Notes: a model not told the origin generated them from the sequence alone. 64,000 nt of DNA from Gelatoporia subvermispora B (GCA_000320605.2 KB445791.1:2785057-2849056); one strand, 5' to 3'. Shown: positions 11,301 to 23,040, counted from the stretch's first letter. A program made the numbers and translations.

Positions 11301-11686
11301 AAAACTGGCTACGGACTAATTGGAGGTGAGATTGGCTGTACAACAGAAGCCCTGAGTAACTCACCTTGTGACTGGCGGGTGGAAAGCGCAGAAGGACGTC
11401 GGATGACATGGAGGAGTTGGATGAAAAATGGGGGATTGTTGAATAGGAAAAGACGGAATTCAGGAGGTCGAATAATTTAATCCTAAAGCGAGTTTAGGGC
11501 AGGTTTCCGCAAGCATCTGTATCACGTGCAAATACTGTGAGAAAGATGTCGTCACTACCACGCCGGCCCGAGATGCACGAGGAGGTAGTAGTACAGCGAG
11601 CGACTCGGTAGCTATTGGTGTCATCGTGCTCCCAACCACCACTGACGTGTATTCCATCGCTCTCTGTCTGAATCAGAATCTGTATC
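8313..11686. other. Long region without a supportable gene
   Basis: Between the PP2A-A start and the epimerase start there are 3.4 kb in which all frames on both strands are broken into short, motif-free pieces. I found no conserved domain, tRNA or clear transposon protein. It contains the degenerate tandem repeat at 10,790-11,045 and one short pair of frames with good splice signals near 11,065-11,409 (see rejected items). It may be decayed mobile DNA or hold non-coding transcripts. Confidence 0.45.
10790..11045. repeat. Degenerate tandem repeat, about 80-bp unit, four copies
   Basis: Four copies of a core resembling C[CT]GAGCT[GA]G start at 10,793, 10,872, 10,954 and 11,028, so the spacing is 79, 82 and 74 bp. 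Three of the cores are followed by an AGCTCAT match (the second is degraded), and shared sequence such as CGTCAATCC[TC]GAGCTGG extends outside the core. The copies differ by substitutions and small indels, so this is an old repeat. I cannot assign a function. Confidence 0.6.
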
Positions 11687-12740
11687 ATGCCAGTTGACAA
11701 GCAATCTGACAGAATCGTCCTCAACCATCCCAAAGTAAGCTGCTGCGGCACTTCACGAACGCCCAAGGATCAACTCCTTCCTTCAATATATAGGGATCAT
11801 CTGCGGAAATCCTGCTTTATGGGGCTACCGTCATTTCCTGGAAGTCGGGAAGCACAAGCAGCTCTCTTCCTACTGAGCGCTTGTTTGTTTCCTCAAAGGC
11901 CGCTCTCGATGGTAGCAAACCAGTTCGGGGCGGGATTCCAGTGGTCTTCCCGTGCTTCGGTGCTCCCACACACCCTGACCATAGCAAGCTCTCGCAACAT
12001 GGATTTGCGCGTAGCGAGACCTGGTCACTTGATAGCGTTGTTATGGACAACGAAGCTGGGGTCTCTGTCAAATTGAGTATGTATGCGACTTGTTGTCATA
12101 CAATTGGTGATTCTGACGTCGTGCAACATAGCGTTGGACCCTAACGGCCGCGTTACAGAGAAGTTTGATAAGCCTTTCCATCTCGAATACGTAGTGACGC
12201 TGGCAGAACATCAGCTTTCTACGGATCTTCACGTCAAGAATACCGCACAGTCCACGACGCCTACGCTCGAGTTCCAGGCGCTTTTGCACAACTACATCCG
12301 TGCACCTTCTGAAGAGGTGCTCATTACTCCTTTGCAAGGTGTATCATACTACGACAAGACGGAGTCAACGGAGGAGCTGCGCACCCATCCCAAGATTGAA
12401 CAGAGAAGCGCTGTGGATGTCAAGAAGTTCACAGATTTCGCTTACGAGAACGCACCAGGAAAGTACGAAGTAACTTGGAGCAGCGGCAAGGTCGAAGTGA
12501 AGGCAACGAATTTTAAGGACGTTGTCGTCTGGAACCCACAGCAAGAGGTCGGATCTAAAATCGGCGACATGGAGGACGGAGGATGGTCAGTACAGTACTT
12601 CTACAAAACTCAGGATGCTCAACAAGCGTCGTCACAGGGAGCGCTACGTCTGCGTCGAACCTGGCTATGTACGCGGTTTTGTGAAGCTCGAGGGCGGACA
12701 GACTTGGGTTGGCCAGCAAGTCCTAACAGCCAAGTTGTAA
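11687..12740 (+). CDS. Glucose-6-phosphate 1-epimerase (aldose 1-epimerase fold)
   Basis: Four exons (11,687-11,734; 11,794-12,076; 12,132-12,585; 12,638-12,740) give 295 residues, the size of yeast YMR099C. It interconverts alpha and beta anomers of glucose 6-phosphate. Family blocks seen are AEILLYGATVISWKS near residue 20, VRGGIPVVFPCFG near 60, SQHGFAR, EFQALLHNYI (catalytic-region His), GVSYYDK, VVVWNP, and VCVEPGYV near the C-terminus, which carries the conserved acidic residue. The final intron is confirmed by the restored GGW-ERYVCVEPG junction. Neighbours are unrelated, so the role is assigned from the protein alone. Confidence 0.93.
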
Positions 12741-12934
12741 TTTGTAAGGAGGAGAGCAGAGTCCTTCAAGTTGACAGCGATGCAATGAGGAACAGTTGTT
12801 AATCTGTACCATTAGACCTAGTTGGAGTCAAACGCAGAGCTATAAATCTGAGCGATCCTCGAGTGAAACATCGAATGTCAGGTCATACCGCTGCAGCACT
12901 GCCAGTGTAGGGTTCCGTAAGAAATTCCGCGGGG

Positions 12935-13530
12935 CGTAAGTAATTAAATGTAAGTAATAGGGCACCCCGACCTATTTTTTACATGGTGTAACTAACGTAA
13001 CTTACGATATGTCACATGACGAAAAACATCACGTGCGGGCGTAAAAAACAGCGTAAGAAAGTGTAAGAAACAGAAAAAAACCGGTCGAAAATGTCTCGAC
13101 ATTAAACTCCCCGCAGATGTTCCCATTTTCATCAAGAATGCCCACCTCTACTGACATTGCCGCAGCGTGTTTGACCAACGGCTTCGTATTGACCTCGCTT
13201 TGGAGCTTGTCCAGAGGGACCTTTGTAAGCGCTAGCGTGCCTGTAAGGAAATGTTGAAGACTACGGCCTCAGACTGCAGGTTTTGATGTCGGCTCGTGGA
13301 CTGGAGGCGACTTGAGTGCGAGAAATGACGCTACAGACGAATATGAAGCTAATGGCAGAGGCACCCGTGGGCTTAACACTGAACCTCGCGATCCGCGCAA
13401 CGCCCAAGCGCCTGGAGGATTTGTCTACCGGAATATAGTATTTTACATTTCCGACACCCCCTTTCAAGGGTCGGTGTAAGAAATTGTAAGTTACCTATTA
13501 CTTACATGTAAGTTACATGGATGTAAGATA
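12935..13530. mobile_element. Putative non-autonomous DNA transposon (MITE-like) with inverted flanks
   Basis: The 14-mer ATGTAAGTAATAGG at 12,948-12,961 recurs in inverted orientation at 13,494-13,507. Both arms also carry GTAACTTAC farther in, 34 bp beyond the 14-mer on the left and next to it on the right. Both flanks are crowded with GTAAG/CTTAC words, like subterminal transposase-binding repeats. The interior, unlike the flanks, contains minus-strand coding-like sequence. No transposase is present. The exact ends and a target-site duplication could not be fixed by eye, so the borders are approximate. Confidence 0.55.
13085..13440 (-). pseudogene. Coding-like fragment inside the putative transposon
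   Basis: On the minus strand, 13,440-13,261 reads as an open frame (RFSVKPTGASAISFIFVC, then ASSPRADIKT) that stops. After what looks like an acceptor (TTTCCTTACAG, about 13,240), a second frame reads KVPLDKLQSEVNTKPLVKHA and then SVEVGILDENGNICGEFNVE. The residue composition is protein-like and quite unlike the AT-rich flanks. There is no start codon and no full-length frame. I do not recognise the family. It may be a captured fragment of a host gene or remnant exons of a real gene invaded by the element. Confidence 0.45.
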
Positions 13531-13750
13531 CACACCCATTTCATACGGTACCCTATGCCAGTGCTTCACGCAACTGCGATCTATAACAACACGTGCTTTG
13601 CGCAGGTTTTTAGCTGTCCACGTGATCGATCGCGCGCGTCGCGCGTGCGGCAGTACTTGATAGGCATGTTCAACGAAGTGCCACTCCTGCAGTAACAAGC
13701 ATCACACATGCATCCGGACGCCAAACCATCCTGGTAGATCATGCATCATC

Positions 13751-16700
13751 ATGAGCTCCACAGAGCCATCTCTTCGTGTCAGAATAAACCAAATTGATTA
13801 TGCTCTCATGCAACCTGGCGTGTTGGATAATTCCATGTTGCCGCGTGCGCCTGTCATCAGGATCTATGGCGACTCCTCAATTGGCAAGAAGGCCTGCGTC
13901 CATGTCCATCAAGTCTATCCTTATTTCTTTATTGAATATGCAGGACGTATGAGTCCTGATAGTGGTACGTCAACACGCGTTCAACTAAACCTGAGCTCAA
14001 AGTCGTTCCAGTAAACCGATATATCACGAGATTGTCTCATTCTTTAAACCATGCCATAGCCGTATCAATGAAACGCAATCCATTCTCGGCCAAATCTCAG
14101 TATATTCGCGCAATCATTCTTGTCAAAGGGGTACACTTCTATGGTTTCCACGCATCATACTCGCCATTCTTGAAGGTTCACATTATCGATCCCGCGTTTG
14201 TCAACCGTGCTGTCACAATCTTGCAGTCAGGAACAGTCATGAAGACTAGATTTTTGGTTTACGAGAGTCATCTCAGCTACCCTCTCCAGTTTCTGTGCGA
14301 CTTTGGACTGTATGGATGCGGCTGGCTGGATCTCGGTGAGGTGTGGGATCGCAGGGGCGACAGACACCAGTATCAAGAAGATCGCTCACAAGACCTGGAT
14401 CAAGACGACGTTGATGTGGCTTTCAGACTCTCGCCGTATTCTCGCCAGTCACGAATGCCCCTTGAAGTTGATGTCGCTGCACACCAGATACTGAACCGAC
14501 ACATGCTGAGTGCGCGGAGTTGGCACCATGAACTACGGATCCCCGCGCCGCCGCTGCCGTCCGAACCACTCGTGCTCGGTGTACGAGAATTATGGGAGGA
14601 TGAACGGCGTCGCAGGCTTGCAAAAGGCCTCCCCCCCTCTCCAGAAGTGCCAAGAGACTTAAGTGAGAAGTCAAGAAGTTCTGGCGGGGGATGGGTCTCC
14701 GAGGCTCGCTGGTGGGACGAGATCAAGGAGCGTATCACAAGAGAGAATGTTGAGCGACCTCTACAGAGTTCTGGATCGTGGGAACGATGGGTCATGACGA
14801 CCTTCGAGAGCGTGGAGGCCCTTTGGGAGGATGAGTACAAGACTTGGAGGCCCGAAGATGTCGTAGTTGAACCGAGAGATCAGTCTTCTAGCGACAAGCC
14901 TCAAGCGAATCCATATGACACTCATCGGTTGGCCAAGCTGTCCAGCCAGTCTCCTCGCGCTGCCACCCATGATGAATTGAAAGCGGAAGTAGATGAGGCG
15001 ATGCTCACCAGCCAAGCTGTAGTTCAGATGGTTGCAAGTGAGGAAGAAGCGTGGGATCAGCTCGTGAATGGATACCAGGACCAAGATGAAGCCGACGACG
15101 AAGAGCAACTCGTGGAAGATGGTCCGCCACCTGACCTACAGGATATTGATGACCAGTCTGATAGCGGACACCTCGAAGAGTGAGACATCCGTCTGCATCG
15201 TTCGACATTGATGTTAACCAGCTATCAGCAATTCAATCCGACCTCCTGACTCTGCTAAGAGCTCCAATGCCTTCGAAGAAGCTTGGTCAAAGTTAGCTGA
15301 GTGCGTCTGACTTCTCTCACCCTTGTTGTATCTCAATTCCGTCAAAGACCTCCGAAATCCCAATTACCACCGAAGGTGCCCGAAGCCGTCAGGACACCTA
15401 GGTATGTGACTCTATACGTTGAAGGTCGGCTCTCGACTCAGGTGAAGTAGGAAACGAAAACTCTCGGATATCACGGAGCTCGTAGTGCAAAGCCCAAATA
15501 CGCCCTCTAACACGGCTTGGCTTTCCGAACACCATAAGCTAACTGACGTGAGACGGACGCCTATTGTCAGCCTCATGGCTCCTGGTCCACAGGCACCTAT
15601 GCAGTGCGTGTAGCAGAGGTAGAGTGGCTCTAGAATCAACCTGACCTCTGGCACAGATCTCCATCCCCATTACCGTCGCCCACGGCCCCTGCGTCGCATG
15701 TGTTACAGGAAATACTTCCACCCACAATGCCTGCCTCCCATATGATCATGCGGGAGAGGTACGACGGTGCACATGAAGCGAGTTCAGAGTCTCTGCCACC
15801 AACCCTCCCAGCAACTCATATGATCGATGGATACCGCTCTTCGCAGCAGAATGGACCCCTCTCTTTGCCGCCAACACTACCAGCGTCCCATATGCTTGAT
15901 CTAATTGGCGAGGGACGTTATCGCAATGAACCCATGGCAGACGCCCCTGAGTAGGTGATGTGATAACTGCAAGTCACGATTCCATTAACGCCGCCACACA
16001 GGCAGGATCAATACGTCCCTACGCCCTTATCTGATATAAGCTCTCGATTCAACGCATCGAAGAGGGCAGTACTCGAAGACGGGCTGACGATGGAGATCTC
16101 TATTCGAGATATTCCTAGATCAGAGGGCGCCGAGTCCACGGGTCTTCCTGAGAGCATGGTCCCAACCACAGGTAGCGCCGAAGAGGAGGCCTTTTGGTCG
16201 AACGCTGGGCAGGATATGAGGCCTCAGAAGAGACTCAGACTGGCCGATGACCTCGAGCGAGTGAGTACAAGTGTTTCGTCAGCGTCGCGGACTCCCCTTT
16301 CGTTACTTTCTGTGCAAACGCAAGGAAGTTGTAAATTTTACGATCTGTCGACTTTTCACCAAGCCAGCGCAAATAGCTACCTGTACAGACCATTACCCCC
16401 TTCTGCGGCAGAATTGCTTGGCAGTGTCGAAGACTACAATCTGCCGAGCAAGATCTACCGATCCGCATACTATTCGAAAGAGGGTGATGCTCCTGAGAGA
16501 GGGAGGGAGTACGCTGGACTTGTATTCCACCTGAAGGGAGGAGGAGGACTTGCCATGCTTGATCCATGGGATGAATCATCGTCTGCGTCAAAAGCGAATC
16601 CGTCTTCGGGAACAAGTCTAGGCCGTGATGGCGCGTATGGATGGGAATACGCTAGTCTCCCGCCCAGCGCTCGGCAAACGCGTCTGTGGCTGCGGGAACA

Positions 16701-19700
16701 CCCAGTTGAGCGGAGCAATTCAACTCGAGCAAGACATCCTTCCCAGGTCTGCATCAGTCTATCCTTCTTGCTACTTAGACTTAATATGTGCAGATCGAAG
16801 GCCCAACTCAAGCAAATCCGTACGGGCTGAGAAATGCAACACCTGCTGCAAAGCCGAAGACGGCACGAGAACGACGGAATATGTCCCTCCTTTCTCTTGA
16901 AGTGTTTGGTCAGTGAATTTTTGATACACCGACTCACGCTGACCCCGGTGAAGCGCCCTCCCGGGATGGTCGGCTGCCCAATTTCGAGGAAGACGAAATT
17001 GCCGCCGTTTTCTGGTCATATCAAGACTCTGGTTTCGACTCCGAGATAGATGGTCGATTTCTGTGTGAATCAGGCATTATAGTTGTTACGAGTCACCAAC
17101 TCGATCCCAAAAGGCTCCGAAATCTATCGTTGGATGTAGTATCCAGTGAATTAGATCTGCTCAACACGACCATCGACATAGTCCGTGCCTTGGACCCCGA
17201 TATTGTGACGGGCTGGCAGATTCAGACTGCGTCTTGGGGATATTTGAATGCTCGAGCTCAGACTTACGGTGAGCACAATCCGCCATGTAAGTGAAGTGCG
17301 CTTGCTGACCATCGGACTCAGGTTACGAGATAGGAGAACAGATCTCTCGCGCGCCTGGAAGACCTGCAGGTGGCGGAACAGATCAATGGGGTGCCCGTAC
17401 GACCTCAACATTCAAAGTCACTGGTCGTCATGTCTTGAATACATGGAGAATTGTGCGGTCTGAAAACAGTTTCACCAGCTACACTTTCGAGAATGCAGTC
17501 TTCCAGATACTTCACAAACGGTTGGTCACAGTTTTGTTTCGGAACGATAACCTAGCTAATTATATGTTTCAGGACTCCCTACTACACGCTCCAAACGCTG
17601 ACAGACTGGTATAATAGTCCCGTTCCCGCACGAACCATCCAACTCTTGCGATACTTCTCGCATCGTACCGCGTCGGTCCTGGAAGTCCTGCATGCAGCTG
17701 AAGTGGTGACAAAGAATGCGTAAGCGGTCTATTGCACTAATGCGGCCCTCGATTGCTAACTACGACCTCAGCGAGTTCGCTCGCATATTCGGTGTAGATT
17801 TCTTTTCGGTTTTGAGCCGCGGATCCCAATTCAAGGTCGAATCGTTCATGTTCCGGATTGCAAAGCCGGAAAGCTTTGTATTACTATCGCCCAGCAAGCA
17901 AGATGTGAGTCAAGCGCGCTGAAGCCGCCCATAACAACTGACTCCTGTGCTGTGTAGGTTGGCAAACAAAATGCCGCAGAGTGCATGCCTCTTATCATGG
18001 AGCCGTTATCGGCGTTTTACAGCAGTCCTCTTGTAGTGCTAGATTTCCAATCTCTGTATCCATCCATCATGATCGCGTACAATTACTGCTACTCTACTTG
18101 CCTAGGACGTGTCACGGACTTTAAGGGACAGTACAAGTTTGGTGTCACGGATCTCCGTCTCCCGCCTGGCTTATTGGATACCCTCAAAGATCACATTAAT
18201 GGTATGTCCCCACTCACGATTGCCAGTACCTGCTAGCTTACACTGTTGTGCACAGTCGCCGCCAATGGCATTATGTATGTCAAGCCCGAAGTGCGCAAAG
18301 GCCTACTTGGAAGGATGTTGACGGAGCTGCTTGATACGAGAGTCATGGTCAAACAGGCTATGAAAGGTGTTAAGGAGGACAAGGTATATTGGGACATGAT
18401 GCGACCGTGTTCTGAGCGTCTGATCTCTGCTCGACCGTATAGGGTCTGAAAAGAGTTCTCGAAGCTCGTCAACTTGCGCTCAAATTCATCGCTAATGTCA
18501 CATACGGGTATACCAGTGCAACATACTCCGGCCGTATGCCCGCTGTAGAGATCGCGGACAGCATCGTGCAAAGCGGTCGGGAAACACTCGAAAAGGTATG
18601 TGAGGCATAGTCATGCTCTATACTGCATCTCATATTCGTTGGCAGGCTGTCCGGGTGATCGATTCCACTAAGAAGTGGGGAGCGAAAGTAGTCTATGGGG
18701 ACACAGACTCGCTGTTCATTTACCTTCGCGGTAAGACAAAGGAACAGGCCTTCCGCATTGGTCAAGATATGGCAGATACCATTACCGCAATGCATCCGGC
18801 TCCGATCAAGCTTAAATTCGAAAAGGTCCGTCTCCTCTCTCTGGAGTCACCAACGCAGGCTGACATCTGGTAGGTATACCTCCCTTGCGTATTGCTAGCC
18901 AAGAAGCGATATGTAGGATTCAAATATGAGAACCCTGACGAGGTGGAGCCAAGCTTCGACGCGAAGGGCATCGAGACTGTTCGCAGGGACGGTGTACCAG
19001 CTCAGCAGAAGATGGTTGAGACTTGCTTAAAGTGCGCATGAATTGACTGTCCAGAGAGCATCAACTGACTTGCTGCTGGCATCAGGATTCTATTCCGGAC
19101 ACAGGATCTGAGCATGGTCAAGGAATATTGCTACCAGTCCTGGTCCAGAATCCTTGAGAACCGTGTCTCGATTCAAGACTTTATCTTCGCGAAGGAGGTC
19201 AAGATGGGTACTTATAGGTCATTAACCGATCAGTCATTTGGATTGCTCGGATGTCCGTGCTGATTCCTGAGCAGCGACAAGGGTCCTCCACCTCCAGGAG
19301 TTGCGGTTGCAGCAAGACACATGCTTGAAGATCCCAACTATGAGCCTCAATACGGTGACCGTGTCCCATATGTTATCGTGCGCGGCGACCCCGGGTCTAG
19401 ACTTGTGGATAGGGCTGTCGCGCCTGAGGTGCTCCTCGATAATCCGTACGTGCAGAACTGGTTTAAATATTGGTGACGCAATGGCCTGATATAACTGCCT
19501 TCAGCCACAAGCACCTTGATGCCATGTACTACATTTCACGGGTTCTAATCCCACCGCTGGAGCGTGTGTTCAATCTCATCGGCGCTGATGTAAGAGCATG
19601 GTTCGATGGGATGCCAAGAGCATTACGTGCGGATGTTCCGGATTCCATCATGATGTCGCCAAGGAAGTCGCCGAAAAAACAGCAGAAGGACGTAGCCGAC

Positions 19701-20208
19701 TACAGCCCGTTCAAGATAGACGAACATTTCGGTAGTTCACGATGCATGTTATGCGAATCCTTTACGGACATCGATGGTACGTGGAAATCTTGCAGGAGAA
19801 CCTGTGTGGCTCATTGCCTATTTCTACGCAGAACCCATATGTGAGATCTGCTTGATGGACCCACAAGTTGCCATCACTGGTCTCCTCTCTCGACTCAAGG
19901 TCACCGAGGATCGACTCAAGGACGTGCAGGCGGTCTGCAGCTCGTGCTGCGGTACAGCACAAGCTGAGCCGGTCCACTGCGAGTCTCTCGACTGCCCTTG
20001 GCTTTTTGAGCGCAAAAAAGCGGAGCACAAGGCAGAAACGCTGGCAGAGGTACAAGACTTCGTGCACGAGCTCGAAGAAGCATGCGAACTAGAGGATGAT
20101 GAACAGCGCGATGCATACGACTCGGTGGAAGAGGAGGCCGAGGAGGCCGAGGAGTCGCAGGAGTCTCAAGGATCCGAGTCGGAGTATTACGAAGTCGAAG
20201 GCCTATGA
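13751..20208 (+). CDS. REV3: DNA polymerase zeta catalytic subunit REV3
   Basis: About 1,800 residues in roughly 20 exons (first exons 13,751-13,964 and 14,012-15,179). The enzyme extends primers past DNA lesions. The N-terminal region with YPYFFIEYAG matches family-B zeta polymerases. After a variable middle come SLEVF, DPDIVTGWQIQ, the B-family motifs DFQSLYPSI (about 18,040), NVTYGYTSA (about 18,500) and YGDTDS (about 18,698), then KKRYVGF. The C-terminus has two cysteine clusters (CMLC..CEIC and CSSCC..C..DCPW); the second would bind the 4Fe-4S cluster. The tail is very acidic. A four-copy Pro-rich motif lies at 15,677-15,894. The gene ends 98 bp from the convergent transaldolase. All catalytic acids are present, so it should be active. 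Confidence 0.96.
15677..15894 (+). repeat. Four-copy PT-x-PA-[ST]-H motif in REV3
   Basis: Within the REV3 reading frame there are four copies: PTAPASHV, PTMPASHM, PTLPATHM and PTLPASHM. The last three are preceded by LP. Spacings are about 14, 26 and 24 residues, and the linkers are dissimilar. Copy 1 is read through a junction whose acceptor is at about 15,655. In REV3 of animals and yeast the middle region carries Pro-containing REV7-binding motifs, so these may play that part (inference). Confidence 0.75.
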
Positions 20209-20306
20209 AAGTTCGCAGTAACGTAGGGGAACACTCTGATATTGCCAAGAACACGTTGATATCGCCGATCGTACAAAGCGCTTGCATCGTGTATCCAGCC
20301 CAGTTT

Positions 20307-21675
20307 CTATTGTTTAGACAGCTGCTCACGGACCAAGTCAAACGTCTTCCGCTCCATCTCACCGAAGATCTGGAGCGCATCAGTCAGCTTGCGCGTTGTT
20401 TCCGCGTCTGCAGACAACGCCTCTGTAAGTGCACCAGCACCATTCGCGAGAAAATCCGTCGTGTGGATTGAGGCACCTAAATGACACATCGAGTGAATAT
20501 GGGACGAAAACCCCGGTATCAGCAACAGGCCGGACCTTGGGTATCTGGGGCTTGTGCAGGAGGAGTGTCAACAGGGACCTCCGGGTGATGCAGCTTCGGT
20601 TCAGACTGAGGCACATCACTGGAGGCGAGTTGGTCCAGTACAGTTCCCGACAAGGTGAGGTGGTCTGGCTCAAGGGAGACCAAAGCAAGCACCTATCATG
20701 ACGTCAGGGTATAAATGATTTTGATCAACCGGCGAACACACCTCTGCGGACGTAACAATGCTGCAATGCGCAACTCAGTATCACGCATGCAATCGGATGA
20801 CACTCGAACTTGCCTGGCGGGCATTACTAATGTTCTGGAATTGATCGATTTGAAAATCTGAACAATTGCGCGTATGACAGGAGACATGGGATGCTCCTTC
20901 GCGGTATCATTGTACTCGCGCCATATTCTGGGATCGAAGTGTACGCGCAACTCTGGGGTCGTTCCGTTAGATTGTCCGGTCCGTAGGTCTTATGACAAGT
21001 GCATTTGACCTACCGTTGAAATACGGCGCTACATAAAGACATCCTGCCTGGGAAGCTGCGAGCGCCTGCGATACCGAGAACAGGCACGTTGCAAGCGTGC
21101 GGATGCCGATCTTTTCTAGGTACTGGCACGCAACGATGGATTCAGGAGTGGCAGGTATCTTGATGCAAACCCTTGATCTACGGAGATGTCAGGACTCGGG
21201 CGCAAGACAAGCCCGGTACCGTACTTGGGTATGTCGTTCGCTTCGAACAACGATACGAGCTTCTTTGCATGTGCGATAGTCGCCTCCGTGTTGTAGGCGT
21301 GTGATGGGGATGTCTGTGCGTGGACACGGCCCGTGAGGTGTGGAAACACCTCTTTGGCCAATAAGACTGTCTGCAGATAACATCTCAGCGCAGGTTCGCT
21401 CTTGAACGGAGCGGGGCACTAACGAGAATATCGACCGCGTGTGCGATCACATCATCGCCGCTCAATCCGCTAGATTGTGCCGCATTACAGGCCGCAGCAA
21501 GGAGCTCAGCTCTGTCATATCTGAATGCTTCGTTGTACACTATCGCTTGATTGGAAGTCATATCGCAGAATTTCTCCGAGAGGGACGTGTGCCGGGCCGC
21601 CACCCGGGGATCCATAGAATCCACATCGACCGTTACTTGAGTACGGACATGAGCGAGCAGATTGTCTGTCGACAT
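20307..21675 (-). CDS. Transaldolase
   Basis: The ATG at 21,675 begins MSTDNLLAHVRTQVTVDVDS. The protein then shows DMTSNQAIVYNE, AKEVFPHLTGRVHAQTSP, VCIKIPATPE (the Lys in IKIPAT is the expected Schiff-base lysine), LATCLFSVSQALAA, and the barrel end SRTLVMPASIVTSAEV. The enzyme moves a dihydroxyacetone unit between sugar phosphates in the pentose phosphate pathway. One intron (20,761-20,813) starts with GC in AG|GCAAGT and borders a 19-nt exon (20,742-20,760). After the barrel, a Pro-rich linker of about 30 residues precedes a helical C-terminus (DFLANGAGALTEA...). The stop is TAG at 20,307. Confidence 0.9.
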
Positions 21676-23040
21676 CGCGGGATCGGGAGCTATCGAGGGT
21701 CAGAGATGATAATCGTGAAGCCTGCGCGCAGCAAGTCAAGGGTCCGGCCGTCCCAGGACTTCGGTCGCAATGGAAGTGATTACGCTTCCTACCAATCGAA
21801 TGGCGGTGCCTTAGCATGGCTCAGCCCTCGCTCAGGTGACACGCGATGGGAAGGCGGATGTGATATTCGAGGTGATGATTCGCGCGGCCTCGTGCAGTTG
21901 GCCACAGGCGGCCTGATACGTAGAGTGCCTCAGAGCCCGTCGCTCGTGCTACCTGCCATTCCGTCCATATTGCTGTGGGAGCCCTTGTGGAGCTCAGTTC
22001 TGGGCTTGTGTTACGGCACAGTCAGCATGCTCCAACGTCGCTCGGATTCTTACAGTCTTTTATGGTCTAGAGTCCGGTGCTCACACCGCCTGACCGATAT
22101 AGCTCCAACCCGACGAGCTGATTATAGGAGTGTACTTTGCGGATGCGTCCCGCCGTGTACTCGGCACCGTTGAACACGAGGGAGTTTCGAAGTATACAAT
22201 AAGATGTCCTCAGTTAATTGGTGCGTCGGTTGTCTCATGTCAAGCATACTGAACGCTACTGCACGGGCATCCAGCGACGATGAGCGTGTTGATATGCGTG
22301 GCCGTCGTCGCGGGGCGGGCGATGCCTGGAAAGGAAGTTGCCGGCAAAGTGGCGCCCAGGGACGCCACGCCGACGCGTGCGCGCTTCGTTCCGGCGGCTT
22401 GCGCTCCGCCAGCTCCGCGGCAGCTCTCCCACCTCCCCTGGATTGGTCAACAAACGTCCACAACGGGTCTGTTCGCCTGTTCGTCTGCTCGTCTGTTTGG
22501 CTGCTCTGTGATATTTGGGACGTCTCGGCTGTGTGCGATGACGAGCCGGGCTCGACACAACCGCGCAAGCAAGCGGGCGTGTATGAGCGAGTGTGGAGCT
22601 TGATCGGGTGCAGGCGCGGAATGTGGCCGGCGAGGGAACTTCAAACATGCCCTTGCAAGCGATTGGCGCGGCGGGCATGGCAGATGCGCCAATGTCCGAC
22701 GTCGTACGAGCTGTCGGCGAGGGAAGACACGTCGAGGACGTGCTCGACGGCGAGCTCGAGGACGACCTGGAAGGTGCGAGCAATGGAGGCGGGAGGCCGG
22801 ACATACGTCATCTGGCCATCGCCCGTGAGGAAAGTGCTAGATATCAAATATCCCCCAACAAGATCAACTTTTCCCGGCGAGCTGCCGGTTCATCTCCACC
22901 CGTTCGGTCCTCGCAGATTCCTGCCCAGCTTCTTGTCCATCCTCCTGGCATGTTCTTAAATCTCTCTCCAGTCTCCCCTCGATAATGTCGCGTCGTCGCC
23001 GCCCGCCCAGGATCCCGGCCCGTCGAGGGCGGCCCAGCAA
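21676..23040. other. Intergenic/5' region between transaldolase and O-GlcNAc transferase
   Basis: A 1.4-kb divergent upstream region. The part near 22,280-22,800 is CpG-rich. A plus-strand open frame beginning ATG at 22,647 (acidic, MPLQAIGAAGMADAPMSDVV...) could be a first exon of the O-GlcNAc transferase if it splices from about 22,773 to about 23,047. I could not confirm this. No other gene is supported. Confidence 0.45.
22467..22506. repeat. Short tandem repeat, five imperfect 8-mers
   Basis: Five consecutive copies of a GTCTGTTC-like octamer (GTCTGTTC, GCCTGTTC, GTCTGCTC, GTCTGTTT, GGCTGCTC) in the upstream region of the O-GlcNAc transferase gene. It is probably slippage-derived; a promoter role is possible but unproven. 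Confidence 0.6.

Noticed and set aside
11065..11409. Possible spliced small gene (minus) starting MSSDVLLRFPPASHK with a good GTGAGT donor, vaguely BTB-like
   Set aside because: The splice signals are good but the downstream exons do not give a coherent domain; probably a remnant at best.
16261..16331. Possible intron in REV3 (GTGAGT at about 16,261)
   Set aside because: The frame is open straight through and the downstream block is the conserved zeta-polymerase segment, so no intron is needed.
21439..22173. Plus-strand open frame of 244 codons opposite the transaldolase start
   Set aside because: Overlaps the certain transaldolase first exon in antisense and has no conserved motif.
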